A DNA stretch of 29,023 bases from 1-14-2-50-31-20 sp964617555 (GCA_964617555.1 CAZTYP010000014.1:1-29023); one strand, 5' to 3'. Positions 1 to 9,027 are shown, counted from the stretch's first letter. The notes: generated by a model not told the origin, from the letters alone. Program-made: numbers and translations.

Positions 1-31
1 TCTTAATTAAAACAATAAAGGAGAGGTTGTT

Positions 32-1345
32 ATGAGAATTTTATTATTATTAATTTTATTTGCTTCAACTCTGGTCGCACAAAACCAAGCATTTCTGAAA
101 TTTGACGGGTCTAATGATTATGTAAAATATTTCGATGATGCGACATTGGACAAAATGGACGGAGCTGCCGATTATACAATTGAAGCATGGGTTTATCCGA
201 TTGACGGCACTGTGGCTGAATATGACAGAGTTTTGCAAAGATATTATTCCTTTGCAATAGTATTGTGGGATCAGGATAATAACGGTAAAGTTGAGGATTG
301 GTATTTCCAAGTTTATGATAAAGCAAACAGCTCTTGGAAGTATTTTAATACGGAAAGTGATTCTACACTTAAATTGGATGAGTGGAATCATATTGCCGTT
401 ATTAATAATTCTGCCGACAGTTCTTTGAAACTGTTTGTTAATGGTAAAAATGTTACAGAAAGCGGCAAATATGCTAATATGTCTTTGCTCGTACCGGATG
501 GTGCAGATACTCTAGACAATTTATATATCGGGCAGAAAGGTAATGGACATTCGTTCTTGGGTGGTTATCTTGATGAAATTCGTCTTAAAAATGTAGCGGT
601 TGACAGTACGGATTTGCATTGTAATATAACAGACGATGAATATACCTCCGATGCAAATACTGCAGGGCTCTTTCATTTTGACGAAGGGACAGGCGACTCA
701 ACTATGAATTCAGCTTCCGGTTTAAAAGCAAGATTAGGTGACGATGGGGCGGGAGATTCCGGGCAACCTGCTTGGGAAACAACGGTTACCGGCCTACCTT
801 TACCCGTGGAGTTAATATCTTTTACTGCAACAAAAAAAGGCGAAGTAACATTGCTAACGTGGGAAACCGCAACCGAAGTAAACAACTACGGATTTGAAAT
901 TGAGAGTTCCAACAATAATATGAACTGGGCTAAAATAGGATTTGTAGAAGGACACGGAAACAGCAATTCGTTGCAAAGCTATAGTTTTATTGCAACGGAC
1001 GGTGCAAAATATTACAGATTAAAGCAACTTGATGTTAACGGAGAGTTTAACTTTAGTAAAATTGTAAAAGTTGTTGCAAAATTAACTTATAAACTTGCAC
1101 AAAATTATCCTAATCCTTTTAATCCGGCAACACAAATTTCCTTTACACTTCCGGAAGCGGCAAAAGTATCAATTTCCGTTTATAATGCTTTGGGAGAAAA
1201 AGTAGCTGAACTTACAAACAAAGAATATTCTGCCGGTGTTCATTCCGTTAATTTTAATGCTTCGGAATTAACAAGCGGAATCTATTTCTACAGATTAAAC
1301 TCGCCTAATTATTCAGCAACTAAAAAAATGTTGTTGGTTAAATAA
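32..1345 (+). CDS. Secreted LamG-domain protein with T9SS type A sorting domain
   Basis: The 437-aa protein starts at an ATG preceded by a good GGAGAGG ribosome site. Residues 1-17 form a signal peptide (MRILLLLILFASTLVAQ). Residues about 20-220 read as a concanavalin-A/LamG-like jelly-roll: 'FLKFDGSNDYV', 'YTIEAWVYP', 'WNHIAVI', 'LFVNGK', 'GYLDEIRL'. Residues about 255-345 carry the 'LPVELISFTA...LLTWETATEVNNYGFEI' linker seen ahead of sorting domains in this phylum. The last ~80 residues are a canonical T9SS sorting domain ('LAQNYPNPFNPATQISF' through 'SGIYFYRL' to a terminal 'KKMLLVK'). Such proteins cross the outer membrane by T9SS and are anchored or released at the surface. A role in binding or degrading polysaccharide is only an inference from LamG; no catalytic domain is visible. 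A strong terminator follows, so it is probably the last gene of its unit. Confidence 0.9.
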   Translation: MRILLLLILFASTLVAQNQAFLKFDGSNDYVKYFDDATLDKMDGAADYTIEAWVYPIDGTVAEYDRVLQRYYSFAIVLWDQDNNGKVEDWYFQVYDKANSSWKYFNTESDSTLKLDEWNHIAVINNSADSSLKLFVNGKNVTESGKYANMSLLVPDGADTLDNLYIGQKGNGHSFLGGYLDEIRLKNVAVDSTDLHCNITDDEYTSDANTAGLFHFDEGTGDSTMNSASGLKARLGDDGAGDSGQPAWETTVTGLPLPVELISFTATKKGEVTLLTWETATEVNNYGFEIESSNNNMNWAKIGFVEGHGNSNSLQSYSFIATDGAKYYRLKQLDVNGEFNFSKIVKVVAKLTYKLAQNYPNPFNPATQISFTLPEAAKVSISVYNALGEKVAELTNKEYSAGVHSVNFNASELTSGIYFYRLNSPNYSATKKMLLVK

Positions 1346-1363
1346 TTATAATACGAATTTGAT

Positions 1364-1406
1364 TTTTTAACGGGCTTTCCTTTGAGATTGTCCGTTAAAA
1401 ATTTTT
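1364..1406 (+). terminator. Intrinsic terminator after the LamG protein
   Basis: A perfect 10-bp stem, TTTTTAACGG (1364-1373) with CCGTTAAAAA (1392-1401), encloses an 18-nt loop and is followed directly by five T. It lies 18 bases after the upstream stop codon. Confidence 0.75.
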
Positions 1407-1427
1407 ACATAGAAAAGGGAGTGTGGA

Positions 1428-1787
1428 ATGAATATAATACCTTTAAATGCACAAATTAAAATTAAAGATGAAACGGAAAAAAAGAAAAGTATCACGGTCG
1501 TTTTACCGCATGGTTGGTGGTGGGCTTCTTTTTCGGTTGATAATTTAAATCAAGAAAAAAAGGAGAGCAATATTTATCGTCTTACCGATAATGCAAAACC
1601 GAAATTTAATTATGACAAGTGGAAAATAACCGAAGGGGATTACATAATAAAGGATGCTCCGCAAGTAAAGGATTTTGTTTATTACAGAAATCTCAAATTA
1701 AAAATGCTCAAATATTCAATTTATCCGGTTATGTTAATTACAATTGGGATTATATTGAAAGTTTCACAACTCCTTTCCGAGTTATAA
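1428..1787 (+). CDS. Hypothetical small protein with C-terminal membrane helix
   Basis: This 119-aa product is not recognised. The ATG follows a purine-rich AAAAGGGAG. The N-terminal ~90 residues are soluble and charged, with alternating beta-like stretches and a Trp cluster 'LPHGWWWASF' at about residues 26-35. Residues about 95-115 (YSIYPVMLITIGIILKVSQLL) form one predicted transmembrane helix, so the protein is likely anchored by its C terminus with the soluble part N-terminal; no signal peptide is visible. It lies between a strong terminator and the ROK gene, with 88 bases to the next start, and may share a transcript with that gene. Function unknown. Coding is supported by the ribosome site and a full-length open frame, but conservation could not be tested. 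Confidence 0.6.
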   Translation: MNIIPLNAQIKIKDETEKKKSITVVLPHGWWWASFSVDNLNQEKKESNIYRLTDNAKPKFNYDKWKITEGDYIIKDAPQVKDFVYYRNLKLKMLKYSIYPVMLITIGIILKVSQLLSEL

Positions 1788-1875
1788 AAAATTTGTTTAG
1801 TGTAGGGCGTATTTTTTATTTTGGATGTTTATTGTTTTATTTATATCCGTTAAATTGAAATATTTGAGAGGAGCT

Positions 1876-2838
1876 ATGAAAAATTATATAATTACAATCG
1901 ATCTTGGCGGCACAAAGATTCTTTCGGCATTATTAAATAAAAACAAAGAGATTATCGGTATGGTAAAACAACCTACCGATGCAACAAAAGGAGCCGAGTA
2001 TATTGTTGAATCTATAGTAAAATCAATCAACAAAATTTTCGATAAATATGACGTTAAGGAAGATGAGATAAAAGCAATATCTATGGGGGTACCAGGAACC
2101 GTGAATCCCCAATCGGGTATGCTCAGTAATGCCCCTAATCTCGGAATAAAAAACTTTAACATAAAAAAATCCTTACAAAAAAATTATGATATTCCCGTAT
2201 TGCTGGAAAATGATGTGAACTTGGCGGCACTGGGAATAAAGAAATATGAATTTGATGACAATGTAAAAAACATGCTTGTTGTTTTTGTAGGAACTGGTAT
2301 TGGCGGGGCTTTGATTTTTAACGGGAAAATTTATCGCGGCAGCAATTTTTTTGCCGGCGAAATCGGGCATATAAAAGTTAATTCAAAAGGGTATTTTGCT
2401 ACCGGGAAAAAAGGAGTTGCTTTTGAATTACTTGCAAGCCGCACGGCAATTGTGCGTAAAATTACCGAGAAGATGAAAAAAGGAAAGAGTAGTAATATTA
2501 TGGAATTTGTCAAAGGGGGAAAAATAAAAAGCAATGCACTTGCAAAAGCCGTGGCTTCCGGCGACGAACTCGTAACAAAAGAGATAATAAAAGCATTTAA
2601 AATTATCGGCAGAGTACTTGGAAGCGTTACAACCCTTTTGAATATTGATACAATTGTTTTGGGCGGCGGGGTTGTTGAAGCTATAGGAGATTTTGTTGTA
2701 CCAATTGTGAAAAAAAGTTTCGGTAATACGGTTTTGCCGGAACCCGGTAAAAATGTTAAAATTCTTGCAACAAAATTAGGAGATGAAGCACCGCTTTACG
2801 GAGGAATTTCTCTTGCCGATGAATTTATTGAGGAATAA
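1876..2838 (+). CDS. ROK-family sugar kinase-like protein lacking zinc cysteines
   Basis: The 320-aa protein has the ROK (repressor/ORF/kinase) actin-like ATPase fold. Visible motifs are the phosphate-1 motif DLGGTK (9-14), the sugar-binding 'END' (111-113) with Asp113 as presumed catalytic base, GTGIGG (139-144), and GEIGH (161-165). There is no N-terminal helix-turn-helix, so it is a kinase type rather than a repressor. Start choice: the ATG at 1876 follows GAGAGGAG and begins right at the first beta strand; an in-frame start at 1825 would add 17 residues without a ribosome site. Oddity: the family zinc motif CxCGxxGCxE, which should follow GEIGH, reads 'FATGKKGVAFE', so all three cysteines are gone while His165 remains. 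Known members phosphorylate glucose, ManNAc or fructose; the substrate here cannot be inferred. Confidence 0.88.
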   Translation: MKNYIITIDLGGTKILSALLNKNKEIIGMVKQPTDATKGAEYIVESIVKSINKIFDKYDVKEDEIKAISMGVPGTVNPQSGMLSNAPNLGIKNFNIKKSLQKNYDIPVLLENDVNLAALGIKKYEFDDNVKNMLVVFVGTGIGGALIFNGKIYRGSNFFAGEIGHIKVNSKGYFATGKKGVAFELLASRTAIVRKITEKMKKGKSSNIMEFVKGGKIKSNALAKAVASGDELVTKEIIKAFKIIGRVLGSVTTLLNIDTIVLGGGVVEAIGDFVVPIVKKSFGNTVLPEPGKNVKILATKLGDEAPLYGGISLADEFIEE

Positions 2839-2860
2839 CTGATTTTTTGTTCCTCTTTTT
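2830..2860 (+). terminator. Terminator overlapping the end of the ROK gene
   Basis: GAGGAA (2830-2835, overlapping the last codons and stop) pairs with TTCCTC (2850-2855), followed by TTTTT. It separates two convergent genes whose stop codons lie only 20 bases apart. The 6-bp stem is short. Confidence 0.45.
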
Positions 2861-4805
2861 ATCGGTTGAATTGTTTTTCAATGTTTTCAAGTTCTTCGGA
2901 TTTTTCCGCCCATTGCAAATAAATATTTTCAAGTCTGTTTTTTGCTTGTTCGTATTCTTTATTTTTCTCTGCGGAAAGATGCGGATTGGAATATACTTTT
3001 ACATCACCGAGTGCCGTTTCCAAATTATCAATTAATAATTCAAGATTTTCTATCTTTTCTTCTAATTGTGCAATCTCTTTTTTTAGAACTTTTGTTAACT
3101 CATATTTTTTCTTTCTATTTTCCGCTTCAAATCTTTTTTGTTCTTTTTTTGAAATTTTGCTCCCGTTTTTCTCGCTTTTCTCGGTCTCTTCACGGCCGGT
3201 AACAGCGGAACGTTTGGAAAGGTAGTAGTCAATTCCCCCCGAAAACAATGTGGTTTGTAGTTTCTTTATCTCCAAAACCTTATTAACAATCGGGCGTAGA
3301 AAATCTATGTCGTGCGAAACTATAACAAGCGAGCCGCTAAAATGCACCAATGCATCTTGCAATACAAGTTTGGAATTGTAATCAAGATGATTTGTGGGTT
3401 CATCTAAAACAATAAGGTTGGCTTTTGTTAAAAGTATTTTAGCTAAAGCCACACGACTTTTTTCGCCACCGGAAAGGACTTTTATCTTTTTGAAAACATC
3501 GTCGTTATTAAAGAGAAATGAGCCGAGTAAAGACCGTAACTGTTGTGGAGTTGAATCGGAGGAACTTTTCATTACGCTTTCCAAAATATCATCGTCGGGA
3601 ACTAAATCCTCGGTTACTTCCTGGGCATAATAAGAAACCGCTGTATTGTGCCCAACAATTACTTCTCCGTTGTTGTAGTCGGTTTTACCTGCAATAATTT
3701 TTGCTAAGGTAGTTTTGCCGGCACCGTTTGGTCCAACAAAAGCTATTTTATCTCCTCGTTCAATTCTGAAGTTGAATTTTTCAAACACAATATTAGTGCC
3801 ATAACTTTTTGTTAACGAGATAATGTCAACGGGAATTGCTCCGCTACGAGGCGGCTTTGGGAAACGGATATTTATTTTACCTTCCAATTCAGGCAATTCT
3901 ATATTTTCCATCTTTTGCAGTTGTTTAATTCTGCTTTGAACTTGTTTTGCTTTTGTAGCTTTGTAACGAAAACGTTCAATAAATTGTTCCGTTTGTTTTC
4001 GCTTTATCTCTTGATTTTGAAAATTTGCAATTAATTGTTTATCCCGTTCTTCTTTAAAACGTAAGTATGCTTCGTAATTTCCGTTAAAAAGAGTGAGCTT
4101 TCTGTTAAAAATTTCAAGTGTTCGGGTTGTAAGTTTGTTTACAAAGTATCTATCGTGCGAAACCAGTAATATTGCCCCTTTAAAATTTTGGAGGAAAGAT
4201 ATTAACCATTGTAAAGAGTCAAGGTCGAGATGGTTTGTCGGTTCATCCAATAAAATTAAGTCGTGATATCCGAGCAGAATTTTTGCAAGTTCAATTCGCA
4301 TTTGCCAACCGCCGGAAAATGTTGCAACCGGTTTGGAAATATCCTCTACGGAAAACCCTAATCCGGCAAGAACTTTTTCAATCTCCGAGTTAATTGCATA
4401 ATAATTTACCGCGGTTTTAAGATGTTCCAAATCTCCCATTTCCGTAATTGCTCGCTCACGTTCTTTCTCTCCGGTTTTCGAATTATCAATAAGGGCGTGT
4501 AAATATGATTCCCGTTCTTCAATTTGTCGTATTTTTACAAGGGATTTTTTTACTTCGTTAAAAACAGTTTCGGTTGAACTATTAATATATTCTTGCGGTA
4601 AATAACCTATAGAGATATTTTTTCGTTTCAAAATTTTTCCGGAAGATGTCTCTTCAAGTCCGGCAATCATTTTTAGGATTGTAGATTTACCGGTGCCGTT
4701 TGCTCCTACAAGAGCAATTCTGTCTCCTTTGTTTATTTTAATATTGGCGGATTCGAAAAGGGGAGTACCTGTAAACTGAATGGAAACATCTATTAAATCA
4801 ATCAT
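2859..4805 (-). CDS. ABC-F family ATPase (Uup/YdiF-like)
   Basis: This 648-aa cytoplasmic protein has two ATP-binding cassettes and no membrane segments. Cassette 1 shows Walker A GANGTGKST (34-42), signature FSGGW and Walker B LILLDEPTNHLD. Cassette 2 shows GPNGAGKTT, LSGGEKSRVALA and LIVLDEPTNHLD. Between them is the charged 'arm/linker' region with the RYKATKAKQ-type basic stretch. Residues about 540-648 form a long coiled coil, as in Uup and YdiF rather than the shorter EttA. ABC-F proteins bind the ribosomal E site and relieve stalled translation; some give antibiotic resistance, but nothing here singles that out. It starts 18 bases after the PorZ-like gene, so the two probably share a transcript. 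The exact ABC-F subfamily is uncertain. Confidence 0.93.
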   Translation of the reverse strand: MIDLIDVSIQFTGTPLFESANIKINKGDRIALVGANGTGKSTILKMIAGLEETSSGKILKRKNISIGYLPQEYINSSTETVFNEVKKSLVKIRQIEERESYLHALIDNSKTGEKERERAITEMGDLEHLKTAVNYYAINSEIEKVLAGLGFSVEDISKPVATFSGGWQMRIELAKILLGYHDLILLDEPTNHLDLDSLQWLISFLQNFKGAILLVSHDRYFVNKLTTRTLEIFNRKLTLFNGNYEAYLRFKEERDKQLIANFQNQEIKRKQTEQFIERFRYKATKAKQVQSRIKQLQKMENIELPELEGKINIRFPKPPRSGAIPVDIISLTKSYGTNIVFEKFNFRIERGDKIAFVGPNGAGKTTLAKIIAGKTDYNNGEVIVGHNTAVSYYAQEVTEDLVPDDDILESVMKSSSDSTPQQLRSLLGSFLFNNDDVFKKIKVLSGGEKSRVALAKILLTKANLIVLDEPTNHLDYNSKLVLQDALVHFSGSLVIVSHDIDFLRPIVNKVLEIKKLQTTLFSGGIDYYLSKRSAVTGREETEKSEKNGSKISKKEQKRFEAENRKKKYELTKVLKKEIAQLEEKIENLELLIDNLETALGDVKVYSNPHLSAEKNKEYEQAKNRLENIYLQWAEKSEELENIEKQFNR

Positions 4806-4823
4806 ACTTGCAATGGAAATTTT

Positions 4824-7028
4824 TTAATGAATAACGGCGAATTTCGATGTTGTAATTTTGTCCGCCTCTTCGTCGTAAGCCACCAACAAATAAATCCCGC
4901 TTGCAACATAATTCCCCGATTCATCCTTGCCGTTCCAATAAGCAATTCTTCCGCCCGGGGTTTCCAAAGTTTTGATTAATTTGCCGGAGACGGAAAAGAT
5001 TTTGAGCTTACTGTTTTTTACAAGTCCGTCAAAAGTTACTTGAGTGTGTTTCCCGATTTTAAATGGGCTGGGATATATCACAATATCTTTGAATTCATGT
5101 ACCGGCTCTATAGATGAAGTGGTTAAAGTAGTTAAGCCGTAGCTGGTTCCGATGTAAACAAGTCCGGAATTTTTATCTATTGCAATGGAAGTAATTATAT
5201 CGGAAGAAAGAGGAGAATTTTTACTGTCGTACTGTGCAATCAAATGTGTGCCGTCCGGGGTCATAACAAAAACGCCTTGATGTGTTCCAACCCACTTGTT
5301 ATTAAGCGGGTCAACGGTAATGGAAGTAATTGATTGTTGCCTTAAAGTAAATACAGATGTAATAAGTGATTTGGGATAATTGGGATTTGCCAAAATGTTA
5401 ACACCTTTATCTGTTCCTATCCAAAGTTCACCGCGTTTATCAACGGCAAGGGCGGTAACAACATCGCTGTTTAAGCCGTTTGTAGATTTAAGCCATCCCC
5501 AAACATCGTCGCCGTTAATATCGGGAGTTCCTTTCTCGTTAAAATAGAAAAGTCCGCGTTCATGAACTGTAAACCATTTTGTATTGAACTGGTCAATAGC
5601 TCCTTTTTCAATAAACATTTTTTCGGTAATACCGAAAAAAGGGAAACGGTAGTGGTACCATTTGGAATTTGCCGTAAGTTGTATAATCGGTTTGCCGTCG
5701 GCAGAAGCAAAATTAAAAATCCATAAATTATTGTTGTTATCGCGTATTGCATCCATTATCACAACATAGTCGGGATATCCCGGAATACCAATGAGTTCGG
5801 AATTGGTTGCATTTAAAAAAGTAAATTTTCCGTTCTCTTCAATTGTAAGCCCGGCACCCCAATTGGACAGATAAACATTTTTGTTGTCGGAAGAAACATG
5901 GTGATAATTATTACTGGGTAAATCCGGATAAGAATTTGTGTTGTAATTTGTCCAAACTCCGTTATCAAATTTCATAAACCCCATACCGCCTTTGTCGTTT
6001 CCCGTTCCAACCCAAAGGGCACCGTCTTTATCAACGGTTAAACTTTCAAAGGAGTTGTTAACGGGTCCGTTAGGATAAAGGGCTTCGGCGTTATTATCTT
6101 TAATTCGCAACGTACCGTAATTTGATGCAATTAATATAGTCCCGTCATCGGTAATTTCCAGTTTCCTCAATTTTCTGTCAGCAATTGTTAATATTGTTGT
6201 GTCTGTAGCACCGTTGTAACTATGCAAGGAATGATCGAAGAGTACAAACAATTTATTTCCGAAAGTTTTTATATCAATAGCGGGGGAGGAATAATAATAT
6301 TTTATCCAAGTTGAGCCGCTTAATTTATAAAGCCCTTTATCCGTTGCTGCAATAAGACTATTATTAAAAATATCGGTAGCGGAAATTTCGTTTGCAGGAA
6401 TATCGGTCCCGGTCAAATAGGTAGTCCAGGATTCCGGTGCTACTAAATTACTTGAAGTGTTTTTTTGAATTGCCACTCCTTTGCCGGTGGCTATATAAAT
6501 TTTGTTTTTTACGGAAACGCTGTTAACATTTGTTGAACTCGGGAAATTGCCGAATTTTAATGTTGTTGATATAAATGCCAGATTCTCCGTATTAATTAAA
6601 GACAATCCGAATTCGGTTGCAATATAAGCGGTATCGTTTTTAATTTTTATGTCGGTTATCTTTTTTGCACTGTGGGCGGAATTATATATGTCTTTTATAG
6701 ATATTGCGGAATTATCTTCCGGATCAAAAATATCCAGCATTCCATTTTGCATACCGAGCCAAATGCGATTGGTTTTATCAATGGCAAGTGCGGTTATGTT
6801 TTGGCTGCTTAATCCTTCGGAATTTGTTAAAAAAAGTTGGAAACTGTTTACGGCATTTTCGTAATAACCTGCGCCGCCCGTGGTGGCTATCCAAAAGCCG
6901 TTGTTTGTTGATTTTACGGAGGTAACATTATCCATGTTGGAATAGTTTTTCCAAGTTCCGATTTTTTGTGAATAAAGAGTTGCAGTTGCAACAATAACAA
7001 AAAGATATATATATTTTTTTATCGGCAT
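4824..7028 (-). CDS. PorZ-like two-propeller protein with C-terminal sorting/FlgD-like domain
   Basis: The 734-aa product begins at the ATG at 7028, which is preceded by GGGA; the in-frame TTG 15 bases upstream is less likely. Residues 1-20 are a signal peptide. The mature N terminus 'IGTWKNYSNMDNVTSV' is followed by many 'two-component regulator propeller' blades: 'ITALAIDKTNRIWLGMQNG', 'FESLTVDKDGALWVGTG', 'VTALAVDKRGELWIGTDKG', 'ITSITVDPLNNKWVGTHQG'. Residues about 645-734 resemble a T9SS CTD or FlgD-type Ig domain ('VIYPSPFKIG...GKLIKTLE...SGIYLLVAYD'). This order of two propellers plus CTD, the length, and the N-terminal 'GTWxxY...GLSxxxITAL' pattern match PorZ, a surface component of the T9SS attachment complex. 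That identity is inferred from pattern; an unrelated propeller-containing secreted protein remains possible. Confidence 0.75.
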   Translation of the reverse strand: MPIKKYIYLFVIVATATLYSQKIGTWKNYSNMDNVTSVKSTNNGFWIATTGGAGYYENAVNSFQLFLTNSEGLSSQNITALAIDKTNRIWLGMQNGMLDIFDPEDNSAISIKDIYNSAHSAKKITDIKIKNDTAYIATEFGLSLINTENLAFISTTLKFGNFPSSTNVNSVSVKNKIYIATGKGVAIQKNTSSNLVAPESWTTYLTGTDIPANEISATDIFNNSLIAATDKGLYKLSGSTWIKYYYSSPAIDIKTFGNKLFVLFDHSLHSYNGATDTTILTIADRKLRKLEITDDGTILIASNYGTLRIKDNNAEALYPNGPVNNSFESLTVDKDGALWVGTGNDKGGMGFMKFDNGVWTNYNTNSYPDLPSNNYHHVSSDNKNVYLSNWGAGLTIEENGKFTFLNATNSELIGIPGYPDYVVIMDAIRDNNNNLWIFNFASADGKPIIQLTANSKWYHYRFPFFGITEKMFIEKGAIDQFNTKWFTVHERGLFYFNEKGTPDINGDDVWGWLKSTNGLNSDVVTALAVDKRGELWIGTDKGVNILANPNYPKSLITSVFTLRQQSITSITVDPLNNKWVGTHQGVFVMTPDGTHLIAQYDSKNSPLSSDIITSIAIDKNSGLVYIGTSYGLTTLTTSSIEPVHEFKDIVIYPSPFKIGKHTQVTFDGLVKNSKLKIFSVSGKLIKTLETPGGRIAYWNGKDESGNYVASGIYLLVAYDEEADKITTSKFAVIH

Positions 7029-7250
7029 CTGTTTCCCGTACAATATTTTGAATAATTGTTACTAAAATTTATTGAGACAATAAAATGAAAAAAGTAAAAA
7101 AATAGTAGTTATAAATTTATCATAAATTTTGAGAGAAAGCGAAATAAAAGTAAAAATAACAATATTACCCCGTGTTGCCATCCCGAAATAATGTTATTGC
7201 CTAAATGTAGTTTGTATGCCTTGTTTGATAAATGGTTGAAACAATCGGAA

Positions 7251-8078
7251 CTATTTTTTTAACATTCTTATCATTTCGGCATAGTGCTCGTAAGAAAAAA
7301 GAAACCGTCCCAGATTTTCATCATCGTTTCTTTTACCGCCGTGATAATCCGAGCCGCCGGATTCCAAAAGGCAATACTGGCTAACAATTCCGCGATAAAA
7401 TTTTTTTTGATAATCGTTATGCGACGGATGTATAACTTCTATACCGTCAACTCCGGAGTTTATCAAATTCATTAATACGGATTCTTTTAAGTGCCCGGGA
7501 TGTGCAATAAATGATAACCCGCCGGCATCGCTGATTATTTTTAGTGCACTTTGAGGCGATACGTGAATTTTACGCTCATAAGCGGGTCCGCCGTCGTAAA
7601 GGTATTTTGAGAATGCCGTATAATATTCATCCACAATTCCTTTATGCAGCATGGCAAGAGCAATATGAGGCCTTCCTATTGCAGCACCTTTTGTAAATTT
7701 TAAAACATCATCAATAGCAATATCAAAACCGAGATTGTTTAATTTTTTAATCATTCGTAAAGCACGTTGGTAACGTTCGTCTCGGAAAAAACTGAGGTAT
7801 TTTTTTAATTCCGCATTATTAATATCAATAAAATAACCGAGCAGATGTACTTCCCTGTCTTCTACGTCGGTACTTATTTCCACACCGGGTATTACTTCCA
7901 CTCCAAAATCATTACCTATTGTTATTGCTTCTTCAATACCGTTTATGCTGTCGTGATCGGTGATGCTTATAATGTTGATATTACGCTTCTTAACCTTTTT
8001 GATTAATTCAAGCGGGGTATTGGCACCGTCGGAATAAGTTGTGTGCATATGTAAATCAATGCGAGGTTTTTCTGTCAT
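7251..8078 (-). CDS. PHP-domain phosphoesterase (RNase AM/YciV-like)
   Basis: The 275-aa protein is a full PHP-domain metal-dependent phosphoesterase. It shows DLHMHTTYSDG (H10, H12, D17), TDHDS (41-44), GVEIST with E67, H78 in 'VHLLGYFID', 'AHPGH' near residue 197 and 'GGSDYHGGKR' near 247. These are the ligands for the trinuclear metal centre of the YciV/RNase AM group, which removes nucleotides from 3',5'-bisphosphates and short 5' RNA ends, including rRNA precursors. Substrate is inferred from family only. Its ATG overlaps the stop of the Crp/Fnr gene by four bases (ATGA), which implies translational coupling. Confidence 0.88.
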   Translation of the reverse strand: MTEKPRIDLHMHTTYSDGANTPLELIKKVKKRNINIISITDHDSINGIEEAITIGNDFGVEVIPGVEISTDVEDREVHLLGYFIDINNAELKKYLSFFRDERYQRALRMIKKLNNLGFDIAIDDVLKFTKGAAIGRPHIALAMLHKGIVDEYYTAFSKYLYDGGPAYERKIHVSPQSALKIISDAGGLSFIAHPGHLKESVLMNLINSGVDGIEVIHPSHNDYQKKFYRGIVSQYCLLESGGSDYHGGKRNDDENLGRFLFSYEHYAEMIRMLKK

Positions 8079-8758
8079 TCGAAAGTATCTTTAAATTTTT
8101 CGAAATCTATAATTCGTATTTTATTTCCGTCAAGTTCCACAAAGCCGCGTTTGGCAAAAGAGTGTAGGGTTCTGGAAATTGTTTCGCGCGAAGTTCCCGC
8201 CATGTTTGCCAAATCTTGTTGAACCGGCAGCTTATCAATTTCCACAATACCATTTTTGATTTTTCCGGAATATTCGGCAAGTTGCAAAAGAACGGTAGCT
8301 ACTTTCCCTTCGGCATCTTTTAGCGAAAGAGCTTTTATTTTCATATCGGCATTGCGTAATCTTGATGTTAGTTCTTGCAAAAGAACAATAGATATTTCAG
8401 GATGTTCGTGAAGTAAACGAATAAATTCGTTTCGCTGAATAAGAAAAACCTCCGATTCTTCTATTGCAATAACGTTGGCAGAACGGGCAAGCCCGTCAAG
8501 TAAAGCCATTTCGCCAAAGAAATCGGATTCTCCTAAGATTGTAATAATAACTTCTTTCCCGTCACTGCTTGAGCGCGATATTTTAACTTTTCCGCTCAAA
8601 ATAATAAACAAAGCATTTCCGGCATCTTCTTCCAACAAAATAGGTTCATCTCGGGCATATTTTTTTTTGTTACCGATTTTTTCAATTTTTTGAAGAACTT
8701 CCACAGGTAAATCGGCAAAGATGGGAACGTTTTGTAATAATGTAGGGGTACTTTCCAT
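8075..8758 (-). CDS. Crp/Fnr-family transcription regulator with intact cyclic-nucleotide motif
   Basis: The 227-aa product (ATG at 8758, AAGG six bases upstream; the TTG two codons earlier would crowd that site) has a cNMP-binding jelly-roll at residues about 12-125. The phosphate-binding cassette FGEMALLDGLARSANV holds the Glu (83), Arg (92) and Ser (93) that contact cyclic nucleotide in CRP. A dimer helix follows, then a winged helix 'VQQDLANMAGTSRETISRTLHSF' with the classic recognition helix. There are no clustered N-terminal cysteines, so it is not an FNR-type oxygen sensor. It is divergent from gapA, with 269 bases between starts. It is translationally coupled to the PHP gene. Targets and ligand are unknown. 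Confidence 0.93.
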   Translation of the reverse strand: MESTPTLLQNVPIFADLPVEVLQKIEKIGNKKKYARDEPILLEEDAGNALFIILSGKVKISRSSSDGKEVIITILGESDFFGEMALLDGLARSANVIAIEESEVFLIQRNEFIRLLHEHPEISIVLLQELTSRLRNADMKIKALSLKDAEGKVATVLLQLAEYSGKIKNGIVEIDKLPVQQDLANMAGTSRETISRTLHSFAKRGFVELDGNKIRIIDFEKFKDTFE

Positions 8759-8934
8759 TTTCAACCTTAATTGTGAGAATTAAAATAAATAAATAACGAA
8801 AAAAAAGACTTTTTTCAAGTTAAATGTTATTTAATATTTATTAAATATATTTCGGATAAGTTGTTTATTGCCTAAAATATTTAATCAAAATTCCTAAAAC
8901 ATCCTGAATAAATTACACAAAAGCAATAATATCA

Positions 8935-8965
8935 TTGAATAAGTTAGGGGAAATAGTTATTTTTG
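8935..8965 (+). promoter_or_regulatory. Bacteroidota-type promoter for gapA
   Basis: TATTTTTG at 8958-8965 matches the -7 consensus TAnnTTTG, and TTG at 8935-8937 sits 20 bases upstream as a -33 element. It lies about 60 bases before the gapA start, on the correct strand. Support is by pattern only. Confidence 0.45.
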
Positions 8966-9027
8966 CATTTCATAAAAATAAGTTATTTTTACATAATATA
9001 TTAAATAAATTATTAATGGAGGAAGAA

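Noticed and set aside
1825..1875. An upstream in-frame start for the ROK gene.
   Set aside because: It would add 17 residues absent from the family and has no ribosome site, while GAGAGGAG lies just before the ATG at 1876.
8790..8830. A/T-run symmetry between the Crp/Fnr gene and gapA as a Crp/Fnr operator.
   Set aside because: No TGTGA-N6-TCACA or TTGAT-N4-ATCAA pattern is present; it looks like homopolymer symmetry in AT-rich DNA.
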